Below, one piece after another: positions 62,301 to 64,000 of a stretch of DNA of 64,000 bases. The notes below the pieces were generated by a model. The model ran no database searches. It was given only the letters and a program-made list of their open reading frames with translations, and was not told where the DNA came from. The stretch comes from Imbricaverruca yamaguchii (taxonomy: Eukaryota > Arthropoda > Thecostraca > Neoverrucidae). Position 1 is the first letter of the stretch, and every line of letters begins with the position of its first letter. The translations under genes and the position numbers were made by a program. The stretch spans positions 698,001 through 762,000 of the forward strand of contig JAOTOL010001570.1 of the NCBI GenBank assembly GCA_034440575.1, written 5' to 3'.

Positions 62301-63340
62301 AAGGTCAAAAGTAGAATAGCGTCGAATGTAATAAGGTCGACAGCCTAACACAGATATAACACTTGTGCAAGGAGGCTATATAGGGGTGCTTACGTGAACA
62401 GCGGGACAGCGTAGACAGCTGATTGGGTTAGATTTAGGTTAGGTATACGTTAGGTAATGGTAGAATGGGTTAGGCTAGAATAATATGGAATACGCTGGGC
62501 AAGGTTAGTTGTACCATCGTTGGGCGAGGGGAAGATTTCTGTGGCTTCGCACAAGTGTTTCTCCAGGCTGGATTTCTAACTACATGGTCAAGGACGTCGG
62601 CACAGAAAGAAAGGCTAGGAAGTCATATGTCGAAGCCGAGGAATAAGAATAAGCATGTCAGTGTATGGCATACTTAGGCTAACCCAATATACTAGAGAGC
62701 ATATCGTGGGAGAACATCAACAGGACAAGCAAACACGGGATAATGTGTTTAAATTATGGGAGAGGTACTCTGATCTAAGCAGGTACAAAGAGGTACGCAG
62801 AGCATGTCATACTTCAAATACACGGTAAACGTGGAAAATAAAGATACATGGAGACACAGGCGAGATGGATGCAAAAGTTGGACAAATGCTACAAGGATGA
62901 ATTCACGATAAGTGATGATACGGAACACGAGTGGTGACAGTCAGGGACACCGCCGACGACACCAGCGGACATATAAGATAGCAAGAGACATTGGTGCACA
63001 CCAAGGCACGTTGAGGCCGGGGTGGGACGTAACAACAGGAACACTGAGTGGCAATATGAACACTGAGTGACAACACAAACACGCGGGTGACAACATGCAC
63101 ACGCGGGTAACAGCACGAACACAGCGGGTGACAACGGGAGCGCGGGAAGACAACGGGAACGCGGCGAAGCAACGTGAGCGCGGGGTGACGAAAGCGACAT
63201 GATGAGGCGGCCGCACCTGCGATGCACGCGACGATGGCGGCTGCCAGCACGGCCGACCAGAGCAGCTTGCGCGGCACCATCGCGGACGGCATGGCGCCGC
63301 CACTGAGGCGGCCGCCAACGTACGTCATCTCGCGCTGCAT
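22872..63340 (-). CDS. FOLH1-like: Glutamate carboxypeptidase II / NAALADase-like M28 zinc peptidase, whole gene (17 exons)
   Basis: Spliced from 17 GT-AG exons (listed separately) that sum to 2265 bases, 754 residues plus stop. Order of parts: short cytoplasmic tail (1-24), one membrane anchor (about 25-46), start of the protease domain (about 80-136), apical/PA-like domain (about 137-370), catalytic M28 domain (about 371-600) and helical C-terminal dimerisation domain (about 600-754). Zinc ligands by family alignment are H382, D392, E431, D459 and H557; the catalytic base is E430. N-glycosylation sequons at N202, N331, N359, N465 and N513 suit an extracellular enzyme. Family members remove C-terminal residues (often glutamate) from small peptides or folylpoly-glutamates at the cell surface. 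The counterparts of human N257 and K699, which hold the P1' glutamate, look like T270 and G701, so glutamate preference is uncertain. Identification is strong. Choice between FOLH1, NAALAD2 and NAALADL1 types is open. Confidence 0.95.
23072..23206. repeat. 33-bp tandem array at the exon 17 acceptor
   Basis: Four copies of a 33-base unit containing 'acacagagcggccgtagagg'. On the gene strand the pyrimidine-rich 'cggccgctctgtgt' just before the acceptor is what repeats. The array ends about five bases from the splice site. Confidence 0.93.
23410..23502 (-). CDS. Peptidase exon 16: LPDRP segment of C-terminal domain
   Basis: Codes for residues 660-689 between split codons N659 and N690. [20 protein letters not shown] matches [20 protein letters not shown] of human GCPII. 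The acceptor ttccag has a good pyrimidine tract. The donor is gtgagt, phase 2. Confidence 0.95.
23503..24833. other. Intron 15 of the peptidase gene
   Basis: Contains three to four diverged copies of a roughly 54-base unit around 'gatgcagcagcttcatgctg' (24290-24450). A 243-codon plus-strand frame (23941-24672) crosses that repeat and has no recognisable domain. Confidence 0.6.
24834..24918 (-). CDS. Peptidase exon 15: C-terminal helical domain
   Basis: Codes for residues 632-658 between split codons D631 and N659. [20 protein letters not shown] resembles the family's LFSAVKNFTEIASKFSERL helix. Similarity is weaker here, but the strong acceptor (cacag), donor (gtgaga) and exact phase fit with both neighbours support it. 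Confidence 0.85.
25210..25375. repeat. Short tandem repeat of about 21 bases in intron 14
   Basis: About eight diverged units of 'ccaccaatgttgacatatcc' type, roughly 80 bases from the exon 14 donor. Confidence 0.8.
25453..25574 (-). CDS. Peptidase exon 14: start of C-terminal helical domain
   Basis: Codes for residues 591-630 plus one base. [20 protein letters not shown] aligns with [20 protein letters not shown] of the family. The acceptor is ttgcag, the donor gtacgc (non-optimal), phase 1. Confidence 0.9.
25575..26125. other. Intron 13, part next to exon 14
   Basis: No recognised feature in this stretch. Confidence 0.4.
26128..26362. repeat. (TA)n and (CA)n microsatellite
   Basis: Long TA runs with interspersed 'tatatttata' and 'cacacacac' blocks. 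The apparent Tyr/Ile-rich reading frames are artefacts. Confidence 0.97.
26643..28872 (+). pseudogene. Decayed transposase-like gene, antisense in intron 13
   Basis: Starts [16 protein letters not shown] and can be followed for over 700 codons through three frame changes (about 27350, 28370, 28727) and three nonsense codons (26700, 27066, 28010). Landmarks are [26 protein letters not shown]-like [44 protein letters not shown] and [15 protein letters not shown] know this set of motifs from multicopy uncharacterised proteins in aphids, cnidarians and other invertebrates, which behave like transposable elements. I cannot assign the transposon superfamily. A run of 14 G at 28079-28092 probably marks one lesion. 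Confidence 0.75.
28880..31035. other. Intron 13, middle part
   Basis: Mostly AT-rich, with no domain-bearing frame. Two related segments around 30680-30730 and 30785-30840 share 'gacgggcgagagggtttt' and 'ggacgagagggctttcagg' type sequence, followed by 'cgcaatattaaa'-like sequence, a diverged duplication. Confidence 0.45.
31038..31208 (-). mobile_element. tRNA-derived SINE next to exon 13
   Basis: On the minus strand it starts 'gtggtagcgcagtcggtaag' (A box) and has 'ttcgtgggttcaattccc' (B box), then the shared core 'cggcgtgagacgttggcgac'. It begins eight bases after the exon 13 donor in the sense direction. Confidence 0.85.
31217..31341 (-). CDS. Peptidase exon 13: catalytic domain, last zinc ligand H557
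   Basis: Codes for residues 549-589 plus two bases. [11 protein letters not shown] matches YPLYHSVYETY; H557 is the last zinc ligand and Y556 corresponds to human Y552. The acceptor is gacag, the donor gtgagt. A tRNA-derived SINE begins about eight bases inside the following intron. Confidence 0.95.
31345..32750. other. Intron 12 of the peptidase gene
   Basis: No repeat array at the exon edges and no recognised coding sequence. Many short open frames on both strands without domains. Confidence 0.5.
32753..32840 (-). CDS. Peptidase exon 12: catalytic domain, SDY loop
   Basis: Codes for residues 520-548. [19 protein letters not shown] matches the family's LGSGNDFEVFFQRLGI segment. H543-R544-Y545 aligns with human A535-R536-Y537, but D542 stands where human has R534, so the arginine patch is incomplete. 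The acceptor catcag leaves one base to complete E519. The donor is gtgacg, phase 0. Confidence 0.9.
33413..33449. repeat. Short perfect hairpin, 13-base arms
   Basis: Arms 'cgcatgtacacac' (33413-33425) and its exact reverse complement (33437-33449) around an 11-base loop. Confidence 0.8.
33462..33775. repeat. 21-base direct repeats bracketing 272 bases
   Basis: An identical 21-base word starting 'aacctatacggaaacaac' stands at 33462-33482 and 33755-33775. Such a long exact pair may be a target duplication around an insertion. A related 'aacctatacgga' occurs at about 34000. The insert holds a G run at 33572-33581 and no recognised gene. Confidence 0.6.
33915..35262 (-). mobile_element. Jockey-like LINE ORF1 remnant, copy 1
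   Basis: Minus-strand translation gives a Pro-rich start ([33 protein letters not shown]), then [49 protein letters not shown] and the zinc-knuckle start [16 protein letters not shown]. These are gag-like ORF1 features of Jockey-type LINEs in arthropods. Several stops and frame changes make it dead. Two related copies lie at 43730-45540 and 49970-50880. Confidence 0.75.
35735..35850. repeat. Short repeats with 'cctatagaaacctctaa' units
   Basis: Four diverged copies of a roughly 17-base unit, the last overlapping the palindromic 'cctctttaggttttagag'-type stretch and a copy of the dispersed 'gcgcttcgac' motif. Confidence 0.7.
36000..36320 (-). other. Possible LINE C-terminal remnant (weak)
   Basis: A minus frame reads [16 protein letters not shown] and [12 protein letters not shown] followed by [12 protein letters not shown]. 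The Cys-His spacing recalls the C-terminal end of Jockey-like LINE ORF2, but similarity is low. Confidence 0.3.
36640..36855. repeat. Degenerate repeats of the exon 11 donor region
   Basis: Just beyond the exon 11 donor (gene strand GGAGCCGGA|gtgagtggag) the intron carries 'gggagccggagttggtgg' at about 36655-36672 and further 'ccggagtg' copies in pyrimidine-rich plus-strand DNA. These are diverged duplications of the exon-intron junction. Confidence 0.65.
36856..37021 (-). CDS. Peptidase exon 11: catalytic domain, [10 protein letters not shown] to NVTGEP
   Basis: Codes for residues 465-518 plus two bases. [17 protein letters not shown] aligns with NYTLRVDCTPLMYSLV; R469 corresponds to human R463 of the S1 arginine patch. 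[16 protein letters not shown] aligns with YESWTKKSPSPEFSG. The acceptor ccccag was chosen because it completes G464 and restores the NDT sequon seen as NYT in the human enzyme. The donor is gtgagt, phase 2. Confidence 0.93.
37022..37270. repeat. 38-bp tandem array containing the exon 11 acceptor
   Basis: Six to seven units of 38-39 bases. On the gene strand each has 'gtgccgtccccag' followed by 'gtaacgatactctgag', which is the acceptor plus the first 16 bases of exon 11. Units 1-5 are nearly identical; the last two are diverged. Confidence 0.95.
37461..37592. repeat. (ATGGG)n microsatellite
   Basis: About 25 pentamers of atggg/atgga type, producing long M-G-W-D frames on the plus strand. Confidence 0.97.
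37883..37984. mobile_element. Foldback element with 43-base arms
   Basis: Arms 37883-37925 and 37942-37984 are reverse complements with one or two mismatches around a 16-base loop, and the loop itself repeats 'tatgcccagaaa'. The arm holds 'aacgtcgtaccgtgggctta'. It is likely a MITE-type or terminal-inverted-repeat remnant. Confidence 0.8.
37995..38940. other. Intron 10, middle part
   Basis: No recognised feature between the foldback element and the donor-side array. Confidence 0.4.
38945..39484. repeat. 35/36-bp tandem array containing the exon 10 donor
   Basis: About 15 units, anchored on 'taccgttgatggtc' variants spaced 35-36 bases. On the gene strand these read 'gaccatcaacg|gtagggagg', i.e. 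the last bases of exon 10 plus its donor. The unit touching the exon is the real splice site; divergence grows with distance. Confidence 0.93.
39485..39631 (-). CDS. Peptidase exon 10: catalytic core, catalytic E and two zinc ligands
   Basis: Codes for residues 416-463 plus one base of G464. [19 protein letters not shown] holds E430 (general base) and E431 (zinc), and [13 protein letters not shown] holds D459 (zinc), matching human E424, E425 and D453. The acceptor gtgcag and donor gtaggg are each duplicated many times in the neighbouring introns (arrays at 39632-39930 and 38945-39484). Confidence 0.97.
39632..39930. repeat. 73-bp tandem array containing the exon 10 acceptor
   Basis: Unit starts at 39626, 39699, 39772 and 39845 (exactly 73 apart), with a fifth diverged copy near 39918. 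Each has 'gccagcctgcacacagg' or a variant, the reverse complement of 'ctgtgtgcag|gctggc', the acceptor plus first bases of exon 10. Confidence 0.95.
40706..40830 (+). mobile_element. SINE-like element, 'tggctttacgacgcaccc' family, copy 1
   Basis: Starts 'gttgtggctttacgacgcac' and 'ccagcagatgaggc', with a tRNA-like 'gggattcgaactccgcacc' stretch. Two more copies lie at 44390 and 63965. Confidence 0.7.
40870..41065. repeat. Tandem repeat of about 66 bases near the exon 9 donor
   Basis: Three units with 'cagttcctgcatcgatcccg' and 'ccataatagcac', ending about 85 bases from exon 9. They do not contain the splice site. Confidence 0.85.
41148..41270 (-). CDS. Peptidase exon 9: catalytic core, zinc-binding HRD and DPSSG
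   Basis: Codes for residues 375-414 plus one base. [18 protein letters not shown] carries the zinc ligand H382 and the bridging zinc ligand D392, as in human H377 and D387. This is the hallmark of M28 co-catalytic zinc peptidases. The acceptor is cggcag, the donor gtgagc, phase 1. Confidence 0.97.
42157..42335 (-). CDS. Peptidase exon 8: apical domain end, NVIATLRG segment
   Basis: Codes for residues 315-373 plus one base of D374. [15 protein letters not shown] and [14 protein letters not shown] match WRGSLKVPYNVGPGF and IYNVIGTLRGAVEP. Sequons lie at N331 and N359. The acceptor is cggcag followed by ACTGATG; the same junction is repeated five more times in the intron (see the array at 42336-42620). 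The donor is gtgcgc. Confidence 0.95.
42336..42620. repeat. 54/57-bp tandem array containing the exon 8 acceptor
   Basis: Six copies of 'catcagtctgc' at 54- or 57-base spacing, with 'gcggatcagtcggcaggg'. On the gene strand each unit has '(c/t)ggcag|actgatg' or a variant, the acceptor and first seven bases of exon 8; the first copy is the real junction. Confidence 0.95.
42895..42965 (+). repeat. Dispersed short motif beside SINE
   Basis: 'tttagggtgtatcgatgtga' then 'cccataacaatatt', a member of the dispersed family with 'gggcgtatcgactgcgatgg' at 48795. Other copies near 8945, 49772, 54655, 59694, 60035 and 63635. Confidence 0.55.
42965..43127 (+). mobile_element. tRNA-derived SINE
   Basis: A box region 'agtagtctaggggtaag' and B box 'gtgggttcgagtctc', then the core 'cggcgtgagagattggcgac' and 'acatgactcaacggtcg', ending in 'aaccaaccaacc'. 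Nearly the same element stands at 56531. Confidence 0.9.
43620..44400 (-). mobile_element. Jockey-like LINE copy 2, RNase H and C-terminal part
   Basis: Minus frames read [39 protein letters not shown] and [17 protein letters not shown] followed by [10 protein letters not shown]. These are RNase H and C-terminal Cys-His features of Jockey-type ORF2. Stops and a missing reverse transcriptase show it is dead. Confidence 0.8.
44390..44545 (+). mobile_element. SINE-like element copy 2, inside LINE copy 2
   Basis: 'ggattggattggattgtggc' and 'ttacgacgcacccagcagct' start the element. It lies between the ORF1 part and the RNase H part of the LINE copy, so it was inserted into or at a deletion in the LINE. 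Confidence 0.75.
44546..45540 (-). mobile_element. Jockey-like LINE copy 2, ORF1 part
   Basis: Minus frames contain [33 protein letters not shown] and [15 protein letters not shown], plus the Pro-rich 5' region shared with copies 1 and 3. Same orientation as the host gene. Confidence 0.75.
45834..45924 (-). CDS. Peptidase exon 7: apical domain, PRIPVQPIS segment
   Basis: Codes for residues 284-313 plus two bases. [20 protein letters not shown] aligns with the family's GLPSIPVHPIGYYDAQKLL. The acceptor is ccgcag, the donor gtgggt, and the exon ends in phase 2. Confidence 0.95.
46140..46400. repeat. Tandem repeat of about 75-80 bases, four copies, intron 6
   Basis: Units share 'ttattattaggtgtagtatg' and 'gggacggggtggcag', then 'cgtgtggtggcata'. 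Not linked to an exon edge. Confidence 0.88.
46855..47030. repeat. Tandem repeat of about 33 bases near the exon 6 donor
   Basis: Five diverged units of 'gaccgctacccagcaagcag' followed by 'cggctctatca'. The nearest end is about 70 bases from exon 6. Confidence 0.85.
47102..47285 (-). CDS. Peptidase exon 6: apical domain, GDPLTP segment
   Basis: Codes for residues 223-283 plus one base. [13 protein letters not shown] and [19 protein letters not shown] match GAKGVILYSDPAD and LPGGGVQRGNILNLNGAGDPL of the family. The residue before GSGDP is T270 where human GCPII has N257, a contact of the bound glutamate. The acceptor is cggcag, the donor gtgagc, phase 1. The pyrimidine stretch before the acceptor is part of a short tandem array (47290-47370). 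Confidence 0.95.
47290..47370. repeat. Short tandem array at the exon 6 acceptor
   Basis: Four units of about 19 bases ('gcgggtcagagatgcagag'). On the gene strand they repeat the pyrimidine-rich 'tctgacccgcct(t/c)tgca' that leads into the acceptor. Confidence 0.9.
47484..47648 (-). mobile_element. tRNA-derived SINE
   Basis: Minus strand: 'gtcgcggtagctcagtcggt' (A box) and 'catgggttcgaatcac' (B box), followed by a short unrelated body. It differs in body from the 42965 type. Confidence 0.8.
48158..48280 (-). CDS. Peptidase exon 5: apical (PA-like) domain with FRGNK motif
   Basis: Codes for residues 182-222 in 41 whole codons. [17 protein letters not shown] and [16 protein letters not shown] match LVYVNYARTEDFFKL and [16 protein letters not shown] of human GCPII. 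F218-R219 correspond to human F209-R210 of the substrate pocket. N202 (NMT) is a glycosylation sequon. The acceptor ttgcag and donor gtatgt are both strong. Confidence 0.95.
49535..49669 (-). CDS. Peptidase exon 4: start of apical domain
   Basis: Codes for residues 137-181, [17 protein letters not shown] to [12 protein letters not shown]. It aligns with the family segment that runs from the end of the first protease strand to the FSAFSPQG turn. The acceptor is gtgcag, the donor gtgtgt, phase 0 at both ends, 45 whole codons. Confidence 0.9.
49970..50880 (-). mobile_element. Jockey-like LINE copy 3, internally deleted
   Basis: The 5' part (50880 to about 50455) has the same Pro-rich segment ([17 protein letters not shown]) as copies 1 and 2. 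It joins directly to the RNase H end ([20 protein letters not shown]) and C-terminus ([33 protein letters not shown]). Everything between, including the reverse transcriptase, is gone. Confidence 0.8.
50899..51045 (-). mobile_element. tRNA-derived SINE
   Basis: Minus strand: 'actagtctagcggtaggatg' (A box) and 'ggtttgatttccac' (decayed B box), with the same core 'cggcgtgagagattggcgac'. Next to LINE copy 3. Confidence 0.82.
51742..51898 (-). CDS. Peptidase exon 3: first protease-domain segment
   Basis: Codes for residues 85-136. It contains [14 protein letters not shown] and [13 protein letters not shown], matching the IPHLAGTEQNFQLA and VLLSYPNKTHPNY regions of the family. The acceptor ctgtag leaves a single A that completes R84. 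The donor is gtgagg, phase 0. A degenerate copy of the acceptor and exon start lies just upstream on the gene strand (about 51918-51950). Confidence 0.93.
51899..51960. repeat. Single degenerate duplicate of the exon 3 acceptor
   Basis: On the gene strand 'cgctgcagtgagttgacccgg' lies about 40 bases before the real 'cgctgtagagagctgacccgg'. It is one duplicated copy of acceptor plus exon start. Confidence 0.7.
51961..54720. other. Intron 2, part next to exon 3
   Basis: No gene recognised. Includes a diverged duplication around 'ggctgcatcatcaacatc' (52880 and 52960) and a GT-rich stretch at 53410-53490. Confidence 0.4.
54730..55060. repeat. Dispersed repeat with internal 'gtcgaatggaa' units
   Basis: Degenerate units of about 38 bases ('ggaa.aggtcgaaagtgga' type), followed by 'gtgcttacgtgg' and 'ctgattggtagtgccatcgg'. 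The same order recurs at 62200-62525 in intron 1. Confidence 0.7.
55184..55668. repeat. 50-bp minisatellite, about ten copies, intron 2
   Basis: The unit includes 'gtgtcacggtaccccgggga' and 'cgagtcgccggcagaccgga'. As 50 is not a multiple of three, all forward frames stay open. Not linked to an exon edge. Confidence 0.96.
56531..56695 (+). mobile_element. tRNA-derived SINE
   Basis: Nearly the same as the element at 42965: 'gagtagcctaggggtagg', 'gtgggttcgagtctcacctg', core 'cggcgtgaaagaatggcgac', tail 'aaaacaaaacaaaacaa'. Confidence 0.9.
56985..57030. repeat. Short tandem repeat 'gctgcgtacagc'
   Basis: Three to four copies of about 15 bases. Confidence 0.8.
57690..57965. repeat. Diverged tandem repeat of about 70 bases with a hairpin
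   Basis: Units share 'gtgaccggacctgccgacc' and 'acgtgaggtgtgcgggtc'. An 18-base perfect inverted repeat lies at 57729-57746 and 57763-57780. Confidence 0.8.
57966..58985. other. Intron 2, part next to exon 2
   Basis: A loose repeat of about 45 bases around 'ccacgcaaccatcgtc' occurs at 58590-58725. Otherwise nothing recognised. Confidence 0.45.
58988..59062. repeat. (CCGACAG)n heptamer repeat near the exon 2 donor
   Basis: About ten heptamers with a few variants, roughly 150 bases past the exon 2 donor. Confidence 0.92.
59216..59342 (-). CDS. Peptidase exon 2: end of membrane anchor and stalk
   Basis: Codes for residues 42-83 plus two bases of R84. It completes the membrane segment (GVLLGRFAF) and ends with AGSIQAFLR, which aligns with the AENIKKFLY stretch of human GCPII just before the first protease segment. 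The acceptor is ctgaag with a poor pyrimidine tract, chosen because it gives the right phase and continues the membrane anchor. A cgtgcag acceptor at about 59294 is stronger in form but breaks the frame with exon 1. The donor is gtaatg, phase 2. Confidence 0.8.
59350..60560. other. Intron 1, part next to exon 2
   Basis: Carries two copies of the dispersed 'gcctcgactacc' / 'gcgtgtcgactgcc' motif (about 59694 and 60035). No coding feature seen. Confidence 0.45.
60563..61047 (-). mobile_element. TTAA MITE-like element, copy 3 (internally deleted)
   Basis: Starts TTAACCTGCACCGTCTCG and ends GACGGCGCGGGTTA, with about 480 bases against about 850 in copy 2. Contains 'aaaaacggcgcg' / 'cgcgccgttttt' palindrome (60624-60653) and the landmark 'cctactcgtcgagcgctttc'. 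Confidence 0.75.
61082..61111. repeat. (AT)n microsatellite
   Basis: A run of about 14 AT dinucleotides. Confidence 0.95.
61112..62195. other. Intron 1, middle part
   Basis: No recognised gene or array. Confidence 0.4.
62200..62530. repeat. Dispersed repeat, second copy of 54730-55060 type
   Basis: 'gaatggaacaagattgaaag' type units, then 'ggggtgcttacgtgaac' and 'agttgtaccatcgttgggcg', matching the order of landmarks at 54730-55060. Confidence 0.65.
63025..63190. repeat. Tandem repeat of about 20 bases near the exon 1 donor
   Basis: About eight diverged units of 'acgcgggtgacaacatgcac' type, ending some 30 bases from exon 1. They do not contain the donor itself. Confidence 0.8.
63217..63340 (-). 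CDS. Peptidase exon 1: start codon, cytoplasmic tail, first part of membrane anchor
   Basis: Codes for residues 1-41 plus the first base of codon 42. The ATG at 63340-63338 is the first in frame; a TGA lies three codons upstream. A second in-frame ATG (M17) and a third (M21) could also serve. The hydrophobic run [16 protein letters not shown] follows basic residues R24-K25, the usual arrangement of a type II signal anchor. The donor is gtgcgg, phase 1. The exon lies in GC- and CpG-rich DNA, consistent with a promoter-proximal exon, though I see no clear TATA or initiator element. Confidence 0.85.
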
Positions 63341-64000
63341 GGCCGGTCACGTGACGCGACGGTGGCGCCGTGCGGCGGCGCGCGCCTCAGACAGCCAGCC
63401 TGCAACGCAGCCAGCGGCGGCGTCCAGCCCGGGGACGGGCGAAGTGAGGCGGCACGCACCGCCACCTGCGCTGTACAGAACGGGCCCGGGTATCTGACCG
63501 CAGACTCCCGACTCGCTGGTAGATAGCGTGCCAGTTCCTGAATGGTGTTAGTCCGATGGCGACATCATTGTGTAGCCATTCGCGAGGGAATCTGGAGGGA
63601 AGGCACAACAGCCCACAAACAGCGCTATTAATTTGGGTCTAAGGCGCTTCGAGCCACTCTCGCGAGACGGCAAAACGTATTGCCGACGTCGAAGCCTCAA
63701 CTTGGACGCAACTGACATCTGACATATTTTGATCGTTTCGATTTGCAGGCAGGCACAATCGGTGGTACACTGCGCCCTGGCACTGTGCGTTCTCGTGCGC
63801 TGAGGTCGGCGCTGTCCATACGCACGACATGACATTAGCAGAATACAGCATTGCCGATGGATAGCATGACAACCGATTATGATTACAGCATTATAGGTAC
63901 CTAACGCAATCTGTGACCTAACGGTTATCTATAGCACGGATAGTAGCTTACTATTATCCATGTCTATGGCTTCACGACACACGAAGCAGCTGAAACGACA
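63341..64000 (-). promoter_or_regulatory. Presumed 5' flank / promoter region of the peptidase gene
   Basis: GC- and CpG-rich up to about 63500, then a dispersed 'aaggcgcttcgagcc' motif (63635) and a SINE-like start at the window edge. No TATA box or initiator that I can defend. Assigned only by position upstream of the first ATG. Confidence 0.35.
63965..64000 (+). mobile_element. SINE-like element copy 3, cut by window end
   Basis: 'atggcttcacgacacacgaa' and 'gcagctgaaacgaca' match the start of the elements at 40706 and 44390. Confidence 0.5.

Noticed and set aside
1..64000. CRISPR array, operon, phage or plasmid features
   Set aside because: The tandem arrays have no unique spacers, and the spliced gene, LINEs and SINEs show this is animal nuclear DNA.

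Overview
The window is nuclear DNA of a eukaryote, almost certainly an invertebrate animal. It has one long gene split by GT-AG introns, many non-LTR retrotransposon copies, tRNA-derived SINEs, MITE-like elements, satellites and GC-rich minisatellites. There are no operons, prokaryotic signals or CRISPR arrays. An arthropod, perhaps a crustacean, is my guess from the repeat types. The sequence alone does not settle it.

The only host gene I can support lies on the minus strand and fills the right two thirds (63340 down to 22872). It encodes a glutamate carboxypeptidase II / NAALADase-type M28 zinc peptidase. I found 17 exons by their similarity to the family. All 16 introns are GT-AG, all phases fit, and the exons sum to 2265 bases, a 754-residue type II membrane protein plus stop. 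That is close to the roughly 750 residues usual for the family. All zinc ligands and the catalytic glutamate are present, but part of the glutamate-recognition pocket appears altered.

Layout: 1-5640 holds a TTAA-flanked MITE-like element, divergent satellite units rich in 'ggtcaaa' motifs and dispersed repeats. 6535-7745 is a 46-bp minisatellite. 7960-8480 is GC-rich. 10690-11615 is a 50-bp minisatellite. 12680-14134 is an inverted counterpart of repeats seen at 650-5640. 14258-19176 is a nest of retrotransposons: a CR1-like LINE invaded by a poly(A)-tailed retroposon and by a second LINE. 19290-20520 is the same satellite as on the left, in the opposite orientation. 20520-22380 has nothing I recognise. 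22383-63340 is the peptidase gene, whose introns carry a decayed transposase-like gene (26643-28872, antisense), three internally deleted copies of a Jockey-like LINE, at least eight SINEs and many minisatellites.

The most striking observation is that many minisatellites of the peptidase gene start at exon edges. Their units contain the splice acceptor, the splice donor or the stop-codon end of the adjoining exon, so the introns carry rows of near-copies of the real splice sites. Intron 10 has such arrays at both ends. I read this as repeated local tandem duplication seeded at exon boundaries. The effect on splicing is unknown.
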